From contig NZ_JABSNK010000007.1 in the NCBI RefSeq assembly GCF_013294005.1, positions 156,110-220,109 of the forward strand: a stretch of 64,000 bases of DNA, given 5' to 3'. Below, in pieces: positions 16,271 to 25,574 of the stretch. The position numbers were made by a program, and so were the translations under genes. The notes beneath the pieces were generated by a model. That model searched no databases, was not told where the DNA came from, and saw nothing but the letters and a program-made list of their open reading frames with translations. Every line of letters begins with the position of its first letter. The first letter of the stretch is position 1. The stretch is from Flavobacterium gelidicaeli (GTDB lineage Bacteria > Bacteroidota > Bacteroidia > Flavobacteriales > Flavobacteriaceae).

Positions 16271-17323
16271 ATGATTGAAACAGATATCCTAATAATAGGA
16301 GCAGGCCCAACTGGTCTTTTTGCAGTTTTTGAAGCAGGATTATTAAAATTAAAATGCCATATTTTAGATGCTTTACCACAAGCAGGAGGGCAGTTATCAG
16401 AGTTGTACCCTAAAAAACCTATTTATGATATCCCAGGTTTTCCTGATGTCTTAGCAGGAGATTTAGTAGATAACTTGATGGAACAAATCAAGCAATTCGA
16501 ACCAGGTTTTACACTTGGAGAACGTGCTGAAACTATCGATAAACAAGAAGACGGAAGTTTTATTGTTACTTCAAACGAAGGAACTCAGTTCCACGCTAAG
16601 GTAATTGCTATTGCTGGAGGTTTAGGAAGTTTTGAACCTAGAAAACCATTAATCGACGGAATCAATTTCTACGAAAATAAAGGAATCAAGTATTTTATTA
16701 AAGATCCAGAAGAGTTCAGAGATAAGAGAGTGGTTATTGCCGGTGGAGGAGATTCAGCATTAGACTGGAGTATTTTCTTGACAGATGTCGCTTCAGAGGT
16801 GACTTTGATTCACCGTCGTAATGAATTCCGTGGAGCTTTAGATTCTGTCGAAAAAGTACAAGAATTAAAAGATGCTGGAAAAATTCGTATGATTACACCA
16901 GCTGAGGTAGTAGGAGTGAATGGAGCAGAGCACGTCGAGTCGATTGTAATCGAGGAAAATGGAGCCAATCGTACTATTGATACCGATTTCTTTATTCCGC
17001 TTTTTGGTCTTACGCCAAAATTAGGTCCTATAGGAAACTGGGGATTAGAAATAGAAAAAAATGCTATCAAAGTAAATAATGCTTTAGATTACCAAACGAA
17101 TATTCCAGGTATTTTTGCCATTGGTGATGTAAATACCTACCCAGGAAAATTGAAGTTAATTCTTTGTGGTTTCCATGAAGCAACATTAATGTGTCAAGCG
17201 GCCTACCAAATTATCAATCCCGGAAAACGTTATGTATTGAAATATACTACAGTTTCAGGAGTGGACGGATTTGACGGAACTCGTAAAGAAGCACCAAAAG
17301 CTGTTGTTAAAGCAATAGTTTAA
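16271..17323 (+). CDS. Ferredoxin-NADP reductase type flavoenzyme (thioredoxin reductase-like)
   Basis: This 350-residue FAD/NAD(P)H oxidoreductase has the FAD loop ILIIGAGPTGLFAVFEAG, the NADPH loop VVIAGGGDSALDWSIFL and the C-terminal GIFAIGDVNTYPGK. The CxxC pair of thioredoxin reductases is missing: GGDSALDW occupies that region. This points to the YumC-like ferredoxin-NADP reductase group. Located after siroheme and sulfite reductase genes, it probably passes electrons through ferredoxin to sulfite reductase, since no CysJ flavoprotein is encoded here. ATG 16271 avoids a repeat-derived extension. Followed by a strong palindrome that may end the operon. Confidence 0.88.
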   Translation: MIETDILIIGAGPTGLFAVFEAGLLKLKCHILDALPQAGGQLSELYPKKPIYDIPGFPDVLAGDLVDNLMEQIKQFEPGFTLGERAETIDKQEDGSFIVTSNEGTQFHAKVIAIAGGLGSFEPRKPLIDGINFYENKGIKYFIKDPEEFRDKRVVIAGGGDSALDWSIFLTDVASEVTLIHRRNEFRGALDSVEKVQELKDAGKIRMITPAEVVGVNGAEHVESIVIEENGANRTIDTDFFIPLFGLTPKLGPIGNWGLEIEKNAIKVNNALDYQTNIPGIFAIGDVNTYPGKLKLILCGFHEATLMCQAAYQIINPGKRYVLKYTTVSGVDGFDGTRKEAPKAVVKAIV

Positions 17324-17351
17324 CAAAAAACATAAATACAAGTTAAAAAAT

Positions 17352-17383
17352 ATAGCGCTAATACTTGCAAGTAATAGCGCTAT
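17352..17383 (+). terminator. 32-bp near-perfect palindrome, probable end of the sulfate operon
   Basis: ATAGCGCTAATACTTG and its mirror half CAAGTAATAGCGCTAT pair except at one position on each side. The T-rich sequence TCTTTTCTTT follows. It lies 28 bp after the flavoenzyme stop and 34 bp before SAM riboswitch 2. Confidence 0.6.
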
Positions 17384-17416
17384 GTCTTTTCTTTGCAGTG
17401 TTCCTATATTTATTGA

Positions 17417-17536
17417 TCGTTATCACGAAAGGCGGAGGGAAAGACCCGATGAAACCTTAGCAACCCTTTATATTATAAAGAAGGTGCTACATTCTACTTT
17501 AAACTGATTTTTTTTAGTTTCTAAGATAGATAACAC
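17417..17536 (+). ncRNA. SAM-I (S-box) riboswitch upstream of split metH
   Basis: Core motifs GACCCGATGAAACCTTAGC (17443 onward) and AAGGTGCTACATTCTAC (about 17480-17496) match riboswitch 1 closely. P1 is formed by GTTATC (17419-17424) and GATAAC (17529-17534). An inner helix AAACT/AGTTT differs from copy 1, as expected for a variable stem. It precedes metH by about 250 bp and, when SAM is plentiful, should lower methionine synthase expression. A short hairpin GAATACGT/ACGTATTT follows at about 17539-17558. Confidence 0.93.
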
Positions 17537-17628
17537 AAGAATACGTCTCACGTATTTCTCAAACCTTTTCTTGACAACTTATCGATATTATTTTTTTAGA
17601 GCAGATCAACGGTGCATTTTAACCACGA

Positions 17629-17702
17629 TCCTTCCTGCTGTACGCTATATCTATTGCGCCGAACACCGGCACAATAGGATGCCGCTTCCATCAGGGCTAA
17701 AG
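17629..17702 (-). repeat. Structured dispersed repeat, copy A
   Basis: Read on the minus strand it has TAGCCCTGATGGAAGCGG, an inner hairpin CTATTGTGCC / GGCGCAATAG, then TATAGCGTACAGCAGGA. The outer blocks match copies C (28097) and F (63210), but the hairpin arms differ while still pairing. It lies in the metH leader between SAM riboswitch 2 and the start codon at 17785. Confidence 0.75.
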
Positions 17703-17784
17703 ACAAACAATAGTGAACTTTTAGAACTATTAATCAAAAGTATTTATCTCAATTCCGATTGTGATTTACAAGAAATAAAAAGTT

Positions 17785-18786
17785 ATGTCAAGCATTCACG
17801 AAGCCATTAAAAAAAACATACTCATCCTCGATGGAGCCATGGGAACTATGTTGCAACGTTACAATTTCTCTGAAGAAGATTTTAGAGGAGAGCGTTTCAA
17901 AGATTTTCCACATTCTCTAAAAGGGAACAACGATTTACTATCATTAACACAGCCACAAGCTATAAAAGCGGTGCATGCTGCGTATTTTGAAGCCGGAGCT
18001 GATATCGTTGAAACCAATACGTTCTCAGGAACCACCATCGGTATGGCCGATTATTTCCTTGAAGAGTATGTATATGAATTGAATTATGAGTCGGCTAAAC
18101 TAGCCCGCGAAGTAGCCGATGAATTCACCGCCAAAAATCCAGATAAACCTCGTTTTGTAGCGGGTTCAATCGGGCCCACAAATAGAACAGCGAGTATGTC
18201 ACCAGACGTAAACGATCCAGGATACAGAGCCGTAACTTTTGATGATTTGCGAATTGCTTACAAGCAACAAGTGGAAGCGTTAATTGATGGCGGAAGTGAT
18301 ATTTTATTAGTCGAAACTATTTTCGACACACTAAATGCCAAAGCCGCACTTTTTGCCATCGAAGAAGTAAAAGACGAACGCAATATCGATATTCCAATCA
18401 TGGTATCCGGAACAATCACCGATGCTTCAGGAAGAACACTTTCGGGACAAACGGTAGAAGCATTCTTAGTTTCTGTTTCGCATATTCCGTTGTTAAGTGT
18501 GGGTTTCAATTGCGCCCTTGGTGCCGATTTACTGAAACCATATTTACAGACTTTGTCCCAAAACACCGCCTTCAATGTATCAGCGCATCCTAATGCAGGA
18601 TTGCCAAACGCTTTTGGAGAATACGACGAAACCCCCGCAGAAATGCAAGCCCAGATAAAAACATACCTTGACGATAATTTAGTAAACATCATAGGTGGAT
18701 GTTGCGGTACAACCCCAGAACACATCAGGCTAATTGCAGATATCGCTAAGGATTATAAACCAAGAGTTTCGGTAGCGGTTATGTAA
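17785..18786 (+). CDS. metH: Methionine synthase, homocysteine-binding subunit (split MetH, part 1)
   Basis: This 333-residue protein equals the first domain of cobalamin-dependent methionine synthase: the Zn-binding homocysteine S-methyltransferase barrel. Motifs are [29 protein letters not shown] (first Zn Cys) and [11 protein letters not shown] (second and third Zn Cys). The other domains are encoded separately at 20003. Together the two give 1226 residues, about the length of E. coli MetH (1227). It follows SAM-I riboswitch 2, which probably controls it. A lipoprotein gene and tandem repeats now separate the halves. Confidence 0.94.
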   Translation: MSSIHEAIKKNILILDGAMGTMLQRYNFSEEDFRGERFKDFPHSLKGNNDLLSLTQPQAIKAVHAAYFEAGADIVETNTFSGTTIGMADYFLEEYVYELNYESAKLAREVADEFTAKNPDKPRFVAGSIGPTNRTASMSPDVNDPGYRAVTFDDLRIAYKQQVEALIDGGSDILLVETIFDTLNAKAALFAIEEVKDERNIDIPIMVSGTITDASGRTLSGQTVEAFLVSVSHIPLLSVGFNCALGADLLKPYLQTLSQNTAFNVSAHPNAGLPNAFGEYDETPAEMQAQIKTYLDDNLVNIIGGCCGTTPEHIRLIADIAKDYKPRVSVAVM

Positions 18787-18812
18787 ATTATTGTTTCTAT
18801 AAACATTTTATT

Positions 18813-19139
18813 ATGAGGAAGCTTTTAGTTTTAGTTTGCTTTTTGGTTTTAAGTTGTAATCAGGTAGCAAAGACTACTTCTGTGATTGAAAAAAATATTA
18901 TTTGTGAAGATTGTTTAGTAACTAAAGAAGAAACGGCAGTTGGGATAGCAGAATCAGTTTTATTTGAATCATATGGGAAAGATAAAATTGAAGGTGAAAG
19001 ACCGTATAGAGTGACAATTGAAAAGGATTCCATATGGCATCTTGAGGGAACTTTTTGGAGTGTAGGTTTCGGAGGGGTTTTCGATATTAGTATATCTGCA
19101 AAAGATGGAAAGGTTGTTGAAATGTTTCACGGTAAGTGA
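18813..19139 (+). CDS. Lipoprotein with NTF2-fold immunity-like domain
   Basis: This 108-residue protein has a lipoprotein signal peptide (VLSC, lipidated Cys15) and a single small domain. The pattern IAESVLFESYGKDKIEGERPY, SIWHLEGTF, GGVFDISISAKDGKVVEMFHG fits the NTF2_fold_3 group, named for predicted toxin immunity proteins, though many members are simple secreted domains. No toxin gene lies beside it; its neighbours are the two halves of methionine synthase. It starts 26 bp after metH part 1, so it may be co-transcribed. Function unknown; the domain call is from memory of the family pattern. Confidence 0.65.
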   Translation: MRKLLVLVCFLVLSCNQVAKTTSVIEKNIICEDCLVTKEETAVGIAESVLFESYGKDKIEGERPYRVTIEKDSIWHLEGTFWSVGFGGVFDISISAKDGKVVEMFHGK

Positions 19140-19201
19140 TTTTATTTAACCTTCAAAACATTGAAATTAAGCGTTTTTGAAAAATAAAATTAGTCAAATT
19201 T

Positions 19202-19770
19202 GTCATTCCGAGGAACGAAGGAATCACGTATCGAGAGTAACTGAAGTAATTCTTCCTTAAAGGAAATCTGGTAATTGAAATAAAGTTGATGAGATATGCT
19301 GAGTGAGATTGCGTCGTTCCTCGCAATGACAAAAAAATCCGCATTAGTCATTCCGAGGAACGAAGGAATCACGTATCGAGAGTAACTGAAGTAATTCTTC
19401 CTTAAAGGAAATCAGGTAATTGAAATAATGTTGATGAGATATGTTGGGTAAGATTGCGTCGTCCCTCACAATGACAAGAAAGCTCGTATCAGTCATTCCG
19501 AGGAACGAAGGAATCACGTATCGAGAGTAAGTGAAGTAATTCTTCCTTAAAGGAAATCAGGTAATTGAAATAAAGTTGATGAGATATACTGAGTGAGATT
19601 GCGTCGTTCCTCGCAATGACAAGAAAATTCGCATTAGTCATTCCGAGGAACGAAGGAATCACGTATCGAGAGTAAGTGAAGTGATTCTTCCTTAAAGGAA
19701 ATCAGGTAATTGAAATAATGTTGATGAGATATGCTGAGTGAGATTGCTTTGCTTCGTTCCTCGCAATGAC
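19202..19770. repeat. Four tandem 145-bp repeats with inverted ends
   Basis: Units start at 19202, 19347, 19492 and 19637, exactly 145 bp apart. Each begins GTCATTCCGAGGAACGA and, about 125 bp later, has TCGTTCCTCGCAATGAC, so each unit is bounded by 17-bp imperfect inverted repeats. Units differ by only a few bases; the last has a small insertion (CTTTG) near its end. This GTCATT(C/G)CGAGGAACGA element is a common intergenic repeat in Bacteroidetes. The array has expanded between the two metH genes. It encodes no protein. Confidence 0.92.
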
Positions 19771-19785
19771 ATAGAATGCACAAAA

Positions 19786-19903
19786 TTGCGTGAGGGATAA
19801 AAGTGGAGCTCCTTTTTCTTGAATTGTCTCGGGTTGAAATCCGAGGTAATTTAAGAAAAAGAGCGGGAACGAATAGCCCGACCCTTTTGGGTCACGCCCA
19901 AAT
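19786..19903 (+). repeat. Structured dispersed repeat, copy B (long-arm form)
   Basis: Begins GCGTGAGGGATAAAAGTGG, has an inner hairpin CTTTTTCTTGAATT / AATTTAAGAAAAAG, and ends ATAGCCCGACCCTTTTGGGTCACGCC. The ends GCGTGA and TCACGC pair. It shares its ends with copies D (40651) and E (47793) and its core layout with copies A, C and F. It sits directly behind the 145-bp tandem array. Confidence 0.75.
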
Positions 19904-20002
19904 AATAATGAAAAAAAACAGCTTTTTAAAAAGCACAAAATATAAACTTAGAGACTAGCTCCCGATAGCTATTGGGATAGTAACTCAGGAATTTAAGAAA
20001 AA

Positions 20003-22684
20003 ATGGCAGAACAAGAAACTAGAAGAAACCTTGTATTAGCGGGATTAGAGCCTTTGATCATTACGCCCGAAAGCGTATTTGTGAATATTGGGGAACGTAC
20101 CAATGTGACGGGTTCTAGAAAATTCCTTCGGTTAATCAAGGAAGAAAAATACGAAGAAGCACTAAGTATTGCTAAGGAGCAAGTGGAAGGCGGCGCGCAA
20201 ATCATCGATATTAATATGGATGAAGGGATGCTGGATGGCGAATATGCCATGACAAAATTCCTGAATTTAATTGCTGCCGAACCGGATATTTCGCGTGTGC
20301 CTATCATGATTGATAGCTCGAAATGGGATATTATCGAAGCTGGATTAAAAGTAGTACAAGGAAAAAGTGTGGTGAATTCGATTTCGTTAAAAGAAGGCGA
20401 AGAGGCTTTTATTCATCATGCTAAGTTGATTAAGCGTTACGGTGCTGCAGCGATTATCATGGCTTTTGACGAAACAGGTCAGGCTGATAATTACGATCGT
20501 AGAGTCGAAATTTGCCAACGTTCGTATGATATTTTGGTTGATAAAGTGGGTTTTCCGCCTCAGGATATTATTTTCGATTTGAATATATTTCCGGTTGCTA
20601 CAGGAATGGAAGAACACCGATTGAACGCTTTGGATTTCTTTAGAGGAACCAAGTGGGTTCGCGAAAATTTACCGCACGCACACATAAGCGGTGGGGTGAG
20701 TAATGTGTCGTTTTCATTTAGAGGTAATGATACGGTTAGGGAAGCGATGCACTCGGTTTTCTTGTATCACGCGATCAAAAACGGAATGACGATGGGGATT
20801 GTAAACCCAGAGATGTTGACGATTTATGATGATATTCCAAAAGATTTATTAGAGCATGTTGAAGACGTGATCCTGAATAGACGCGATGACGCTACGGAGC
20901 GCTTATTAGACTTTGCTGAGAATGTAAAAGGCGATGTAAAGAGCAATGAAAAGGCAATTCAAGAATGGCGCTCAGGAACGGTTCAAGAAAGAATCACGCA
21001 CTCGCTGGTAAAAGGAGTAGATGCTTTTATAGAACTAGACGTTGAAGAAGCGCGACAGGCTGCCACAAAACCTATTGAAGTAATCGAAATCAACTTGATG
21101 ACGGGAATGAACGTGGTGGGAGATTTATTTGGTTCGGGTAAAATGTTTTTGCCGCAAGTGGTAAAATCGGCGCGTGTAATGAAAAAAGCGGTGGCGTATT
21201 TATTGCCGTACATCGAAGCGAGTAAACAAGCGGGTGACAAACAAGGGAACGGAAAAATATTGATGGCAACTGTAAAAGGAGATGTCCATGATATTGGTAA
21301 AAATATTGTTTCTGTGGTGTTGGCTTGTAATAATTATGAGATTGTGGATTTGGGTGTTATGGTCGCGCCAGAAAAAATCATTGCTGCTGCCATAGAACAC
21401 GAAGTGGATATTATTGGACTAAGTGGTTTGATCACACCTTCGCTAGACGAGATGGTATATCTAGCCAAAGAATTAGACAAACGTGGAATGAAAATTCCGG
21501 TAATGATAGGTGGAGCAACGACTTCGCGTGCGCATACCGCTGTGAAAATTGCACCGCAGTATAGAGAAACAGTCATTCATGTTAACGATGCTTCGAGAGC
21601 GGTAACTGTAGCTGGAAGCTTGTTGAATAAAGATAAAAAAATATATGCTAGTGATATAAGAGCGGAATATGATGCGTTTAGAGAAACGTTTTTAAATCGT
21701 TCTCGTGATAAAAACTTCTTGACAATTGAACAAGCTCGAAAAAATAAATTGCAATTAGATTGGGATAATTTTACTCCTGTAAAACCAAATATAATTGGTG
21801 AACAAGTTATTGAAGTAGAGCTAGATGTATTGGTTCCGTATATCGACTGGACGCCCTTTTTTAGAACATGGGAATTGTTTGGTAAATATCCAGCGATTTT
21901 AACGGATGAAGTAGTTGGGGAACAAGCAACTTCGGTTTTTGCGGATGCACAAGAAATGTTGGCTGTGATTTTGAAAGAAAAGAAACTGACAGCCAAAGGA
22001 ATCTACGGAATCTTCCCTGCGAATCAAATTAACGATGATGATATCGAGCTGACAGATGAAAACGGAAAACCATTACAAACATTTTTGACATTACGCCAAC
22101 AATCACAAAAAACAAAAGGTGCGCCAAATATAGCTCTTTCTGATTTTATCGCGCCAAAAGACAATGGAGTGAGAGATTACATGGGTGCTTTTTGTGTGAC
22201 TACTGGTTTTGGAGTTGATGAATGGGCAGCTGAATTCGAAAAAGATTTAGACGATTACAATTCGATTATGGTAAAAGCACTAGCGGACCGTTTTGCAGAA
22301 GCCTTTGCTGAATATTTACACGAAAAAGTACGTAAAGAAATTTGGGGATACTCGGCTGATGAAGCATTGAGCACCGAAGATATGATTGCAGAAACCTATA
22401 AAGGAATTCGACCTGCACCAGGATATCCTGCATGTCCAGACCATTTAGAAAAACCCACAATTTGGAAATTACTGAATGTCGAAAAAGAAATAGGAGTAAC
22501 CTTAACTGAGAGTATGGCAATGTGGCCAGCATCATCTGTTTCGGGATATTATTTTGGGAATCCAGAAAGTAAGTATTTCGGACTTGGGAAAATAAAAGAA
22601 GACCAAGTAATCGATTACGCCAAACGAAGAAGTATCTCTACAGATATGGCAACTAAATGGTTGAACCCGAATATAGCAGACTAG
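20003..22684 (+). CDS. metH: Methionine synthase, folate/cobalamin/activation subunit (split MetH, part 2)
   Basis: This 893-residue protein carries the rest of cobalamin-dependent methionine synthase. Residues about 15-290 are the methyltetrahydrofolate barrel ([40 protein letters not shown]). From about 330 come the B12 cap and binding domains, with the cobalt-ligand motif DVHDIGKN and SGLITPS. From about 570 comes the SAM-dependent activation domain, with [12 protein letters not shown]. All key motifs are present, so it should be functional together with the part-1 protein at 17785. A split MetH is common in Bacteroidetes. metF follows 81 bp later and supplies its methyl donor. Confidence 0.95.
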   Translation: MAEQETRRNLVLAGLEPLIITPESVFVNIGERTNVTGSRKFLRLIKEEKYEEALSIAKEQVEGGAQIIDINMDEGMLDGEYAMTKFLNLIAAEPDISRVPIMIDSSKWDIIEAGLKVVQGKSVVNSISLKEGEEAFIHHAKLIKRYGAAAIIMAFDETGQADNYDRRVEICQRSYDILVDKVGFPPQDIIFDLNIFPVATGMEEHRLNALDFFRGTKWVRENLPHAHISGGVSNVSFSFRGNDTVREAMHSVFLYHAIKNGMTMGIVNPEMLTIYDDIPKDLLEHVEDVILNRRDDATERLLDFAENVKGDVKSNEKAIQEWRSGTVQERITHSLVKGVDAFIELDVEEARQAATKPIEVIEINLMTGMNVVGDLFGSGKMFLPQVVKSARVMKKAVAYLLPYIEASKQAGDKQGNGKILMATVKGDVHDIGKNIVSVVLACNNYEIVDLGVMVAPEKIIAAAIEHEVDIIGLSGLITPSLDEMVYLAKELDKRGMKIPVMIGGATTSRAHTAVKIAPQYRETVIHVNDASRAVTVAGSLLNKDKKIYASDIRAEYDAFRETFLNRSRDKNFLTIEQARKNKLQLDWDNFTPVKPNIIGEQVIEVELDVLVPYIDWTPFFRTWELFGKYPAILTDEVVGEQATSVFADAQEMLAVILKEKKLTAKGIYGIFPANQINDDDIELTDENGKPLQTFLTLRQQSQKTKGAPNIALSDFIAPKDNGVRDYMGAFCVTTGFGVDEWAAEFEKDLDDYNSIMVKALADRFAEAFAEYLHEKVRKEIWGYSADEALSTEDMIAETYKGIRPAPGYPACPDHLEKPTIWKLLNVEKEIGVTLTESMAMWPASSVSGYYFGNPESKYFGLGKIKEDQVIDYAKRRSISTDMATKWLNPNIAD

Positions 22685-22690
22685 AAAAGT

Positions 22691-22752
22691 TGTTTAAAGT
22701 TTAAGGTTTCAAGTTGCTCAAGAGAACTTTAAACTTTAAACTTTAAACCTGA
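22691..22752. repeat. Inverted TTTAAAGTTTAAA-type repeat between metH and metF
   Basis: GTTTAAAGTTTAAGGTTTCAAG is followed by the inverse motifs CTTTAAACTTTAAACTTTAAAC, forming an AT-rich hairpin. Similar words (CTTTAAACTTT, CTTGAAAC) recur upstream of rsgA at about 30276-30320. It may be a weak transcription pause or a minor repeat. Confidence 0.5.
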
Positions 22753-22765
22753 AACAAAAAATAAA

Positions 22766-23722
22766 ATGAAAGTAACACAACATATAGAAGAATCAAAAGG
22801 GAAAACATTATTCTCATTTGAAATTATACCGCCTCAAAAAGGAAAAGGGATTCAGGAATTGTACGATAATATTGATCCGTTGATGGAGTTTAAACCACCA
22901 TTTATTGATGTAACTACTTCTCGTGAGGAGTTTATTTATGTGGATAAAGGAAACGGATTATTAGATAAAAAACTAACAAGAATGCGACCTGGAACATTGG
23001 GTATTTGTGCTTCCATTAAACACAAATACAATGTAGACACCGTTCCCCATGTATTGTGTGGTGGTTTTACCAAGGAAGAAACAGAATATTTATTAGTAGA
23101 TTGTCATTATTTAGGAATCAATAATGTTATGGCTTTGCGTGGTGATGCGATGAAAGATGAACAATCTTTTGTACCAAAACCAGGTGGGAATAATTACGCT
23201 GTTGACTTAGTGCAGCAAATAAAATTGCTAAATGAAGGGCAATATTTGCATGATGTAATGCATGTAGACAATAAAGCTGATTTTTGTATTGGTGTGGCAG
23301 GTTATCCTGAAAAGCATTTAGAGTCTCCTTCGTTGCTTTCGGATTTAAAAAGATTGAAAGAAAAAGTAGATGGTGGTGCAGACTATGTGGTTACGCAAAT
23401 GTTTTTTGACAATGCTAAATATTTCGAATTTGTAGCCAAGGCAAGAGAAATGGGGATTATGGTGCCTATTATTCCGGGTATAAAACCATTGGCCGTACAA
23501 AGGCATTTGCATGTTTTACCACAAATTTTCAGGATAGATTTGCCAGAAGATTTAATTGATGCTGTAGATAAATGCAAGACAAATGGCGATGTGAAACAAG
23601 TGGGAATCGAATGGGCAATTCAACAGTCATTAGAGTTGAAAGCGGCTGGTGTTCCTGTTTTGCATTATTATTCTATGGGGAAATCAGAGAATATTAGACA
23701 AATTGCGAGTAAACTTTTTTAA
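22766..23722 (+). CDS. metF: Methylenetetrahydrofolate reductase
   Basis: This 318-residue flavoenzyme makes 5-methyltetrahydrofolate, the methyl donor for MetH. Family features are FSFEIIPPQKGKGIQELY at the N-terminus (catalytic Glu), the region NNVMALRGDAMKDE, GVAGYPEKHLESPS and GADYVVTQMFFDN. Length is typical of bacterial MetF. It directly follows the second metH gene and is probably in the same SAM-riboswitch-controlled transcription unit. No distinct promoter is obvious in the 81-bp gap. Confidence 0.96.
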   Translation: MKVTQHIEESKGKTLFSFEIIPPQKGKGIQELYDNIDPLMEFKPPFIDVTTSREEFIYVDKGNGLLDKKLTRMRPGTLGICASIKHKYNVDTVPHVLCGGFTKEETEYLLVDCHYLGINNVMALRGDAMKDEQSFVPKPGGNNYAVDLVQQIKLLNEGQYLHDVMHVDNKADFCIGVAGYPEKHLESPSLLSDLKRLKEKVDGGADYVVTQMFFDNAKYFEFVAKAREMGIMVPIIPGIKPLAVQRHLHVLPQIFRIDLPEDLIDAVDKCKTNGDVKQVGIEWAIQQSLELKAAGVPVLHYYSMGKSENIRQIASKLF

Positions 23723-23810
23723 GGATATTTTTTATATGGTGTGTATGTTGGATTTAGGTAGTGTTGTAATAAAATCTTATATTGCAATTTATTTATAAAT
23801 CAATTTGAAT

Positions 23811-24593
23811 ATGAAATATTTTTATGGTGCTTTTTTACTAATTGCTATTACTGCAACTTCATGTAAAAATGATGAAACCGCAAAAAACGAAGGAGATCCA
23901 AGATTATTAGTTCCTTTTACACAGCAAACTGCATTAACAGCGAATACTACTCCGGTGACTACAGCTACATCAGGAGATCATAACTTATTTCATGAAAGCA
24001 ATTCGGTTGCAACTACTACAGTTTTAAGCGGAATTAATCCTGCTCATGGGCAACCCAATCACCGATGTGATATTGCTGTTGGCGCACCTTTAAACTCAGC
24101 TCCAAACGGAACTGCTCCTACTCAAAACACAAATGTACAAACCCAACAAGTAGTTACTGCCACACCAAGTAATATCGTAACTGCTAGCGGAATGAATCCG
24201 CCACATGGAGAAAAAAATCACCGATGCGATATTGCCGTTGGAGCACCTTTAAATTCAAAAGCTGCAGCGCCAGTTCAAACTCCTAATTATGTGGTAAATC
24301 AAGCAAGTACTGCTGCTAAAACAACGACAGCTAAAGGAATGAACCCACCACATGGAGAAAAAAATCACCGATGTGATATTGCTGTTGGAGCACCTTTAAA
24401 CTCAAAATCACCTGAAGCACCTGCCGCTAATTCAGGACAAGTATCACAGCAAATAAATGTACAACCTGCTTTGCCTTCATTGTTGGCAACTGGAACTACT
24501 GATGCTGCGACTCCATCAGGAATGAATCCAGCACATGGAAAAGAGGGGCATAGATGTGATATTGCCGTTGGAGCACCATTGCCCAAAACATAG
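23811..24593 (+). CDS. Lipoprotein with four GMNPPHG...HRCDIAVGAPL repeats
   Basis: This 260-residue protein has a lipoprotein signal (ATSC) and then a low-complexity Thr/Ala/Asn/Gln-rich chain. Four copies of a 23-residue motif interrupt it, starting near bases 24030, 24189, 24336 and 24519. Each copy keeps one Pro-His-Gly, one His-Arg-Cys-Asp-Ile and VGAPL, so each has two His and one Cys that could bind a metal or anchor something. I have seen this motif in uncharacterised Bacteroidetes proteins, but know no function. ATG 23811 is used; an in-frame TTG at 23805 is less likely. A bidirectional terminator follows. Confidence 0.75.
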   Translation: MKYFYGAFLLIAITATSCKNDETAKNEGDPRLLVPFTQQTALTANTTPVTTATSGDHNLFHESNSVATTTVLSGINPAHGQPNHRCDIAVGAPLNSAPNGTAPTQNTNVQTQQVVTATPSNIVTASGMNPPHGEKNHRCDIAVGAPLNSKAAAPVQTPNYVVNQASTAAKTTTAKGMNPPHGEKNHRCDIAVGAPLNSKSPEAPAANSGQVSQQINVQPALPSLLATGTTDAATPSGMNPAHGKEGHRCDIAVGAPLPKT

Positions 24594-24614
24594 ATATTAA
24601 GTTTCTTTATATAA

Positions 24615-24655
24615 AAAAACACGCTCGTTAAATTAATTTTAACGAGCGTGTTTTT
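24615..24655. terminator. Bidirectional terminator
   Basis: AACACGCTCGTTAAA pairs with TTTAACGAGCGTGTT, flanked by A and T runs. It separates the plus-strand repeat lipoprotein from the convergent gldA gene. Confidence 0.9.
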
Positions 24656-24677
24656 ATTTAGCTAAAAAGCAAATGTT

Positions 24678-25574
24678 TTATTTTGTGATTTCTCTAAAAA
24701 TCGCTTCCAGATTCTTGTTTTTTTGATTCAGTTGAAGTGTTTTTAAACCATTTGCTGTAGCAAAATCAAAAACGGCAGGACGCATATCCTTGTCGGTTTT
24801 AAAAGTTAACTCCCAAATCATATCATGGGTATTTTTAAAACTAACAAGGTTTTCGATTTTAGCAATTGCTTGTTCTTCAATTTTAAAATCAAACTCTACT
24901 TCGATAACTTGCTCCGCTTCTTCTGATATTAAATTATCTAATTTTTTATCGGCTACAATTTTACCTTTATTAATGATAATCACGCGATCACAAATTGCTT
25001 CTACTTCCTGCATGATATGCGTAGAAAGGAAAACGGTTTTGTCTTTCCCTACATTTTTAATAACATTTCTAATTTCGATTAGCTGATTGGGATCTAAACC
25101 GGTGGTAGGTTCGTCTAAAATCAAAACATCTGGATTATGTAATAACGCGTTTGCTAAGCCTACACGTTGACGGTAACCTTTAGATAATTGACTAATTTTT
25201 TTATGGCTTTCAGTAGTCAAACCTGTTAGTTTGATCACCTCTTCAATTCTTGATTTAGCAACTTTATAAACATCAGCATTAAAGGCTAAATATTCCCTAA
25301 CATATAAATCTAAATACAACGGATTGTGTTCTGGTAGATACCCTATAGATAACTGAACCGCTTTTTGATTTACTGTTACATCTTGATTGTTAACGAGAGC
25401 GGTACCACTATCTGCAGCAAGATAGGTTGTTAATATTTTCATCAAAGTTGATTTTCCAGCACCATTAGGACCTAGGAAACCTACAATTTCTCCTTTTTGA
25501 ATAGAAAAAGAGATAGAATCTAGTGCTTTTTGTGTACCGTAACTTTTTGAGATGTTATTTACTGCTATTGACAT
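24678..25574 (-). CDS. gldA: Gliding motility ABC transporter ATP-binding protein
   Basis: This 298-residue ABC ATPase has Walker A GPNGAGKST, signature LSKGYRQRVGLA, Walker B VLILDEPTTGLDP and the switch His in STHIMQ. The C-terminal extension (about residues 215-298) and the length fit GldA of Flavobacterium, which works with GldF and GldG in gliding. Those partner genes are not next to it here, which also holds in other flavobacteria as far as I recall. A general NodI/CcmA-like transporter ATPase is the alternative. Minus strand, convergent with the lipoprotein gene and divergent from the aromatic operon. Confidence 0.88.
   Translation of the reverse strand: MSIAVNNISKSYGTQKALDSISFSIQKGEIVGFLGPNGAGKSTLMKILTTYLAADSGTALVNNQDVTVNQKAVQLSIGYLPEHNPLYLDLYVREYLAFNADVYKVAKSRIEEVIKLTGLTTESHKKISQLSKGYRQRVGLANALLHNPDVLILDEPTTGLDPNQLIEIRNVIKNVGKDKTVFLSTHIMQEVEAICDRVIIINKGKIVADKKLDNLISEEAEQVIEVEFDFKIEEQAIAKIENLVSFKNTHDMIWELTFKTDKDMRPAVFDFATANGLKTLQLNQKNKNLEAIFREITK

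Noticed and set aside
16271..17323. Thioredoxin reductase
   Set aside because: The redox-active CxxC motif is missing, so the ferredoxin-NADP reductase (YumC-like) type fits better.
17571..17810. 79-codon ORF upstream of metH
   Set aside because: It is made of riboswitch tail and structured repeat copy A, starts with TTG and overlaps the true metH start. No protein features.
18258..18725. 155-codon minus-strand ORF inside metH part 1
   Set aside because: Antisense to conserved Zn-binding domain sequence, with no start signals or homologous pattern.
19202..19770. CRISPR-like array
   Set aside because: The repeating unit is 145 bp with nearly identical content throughout; there are no short repeats with unique spacers and no cas genes.
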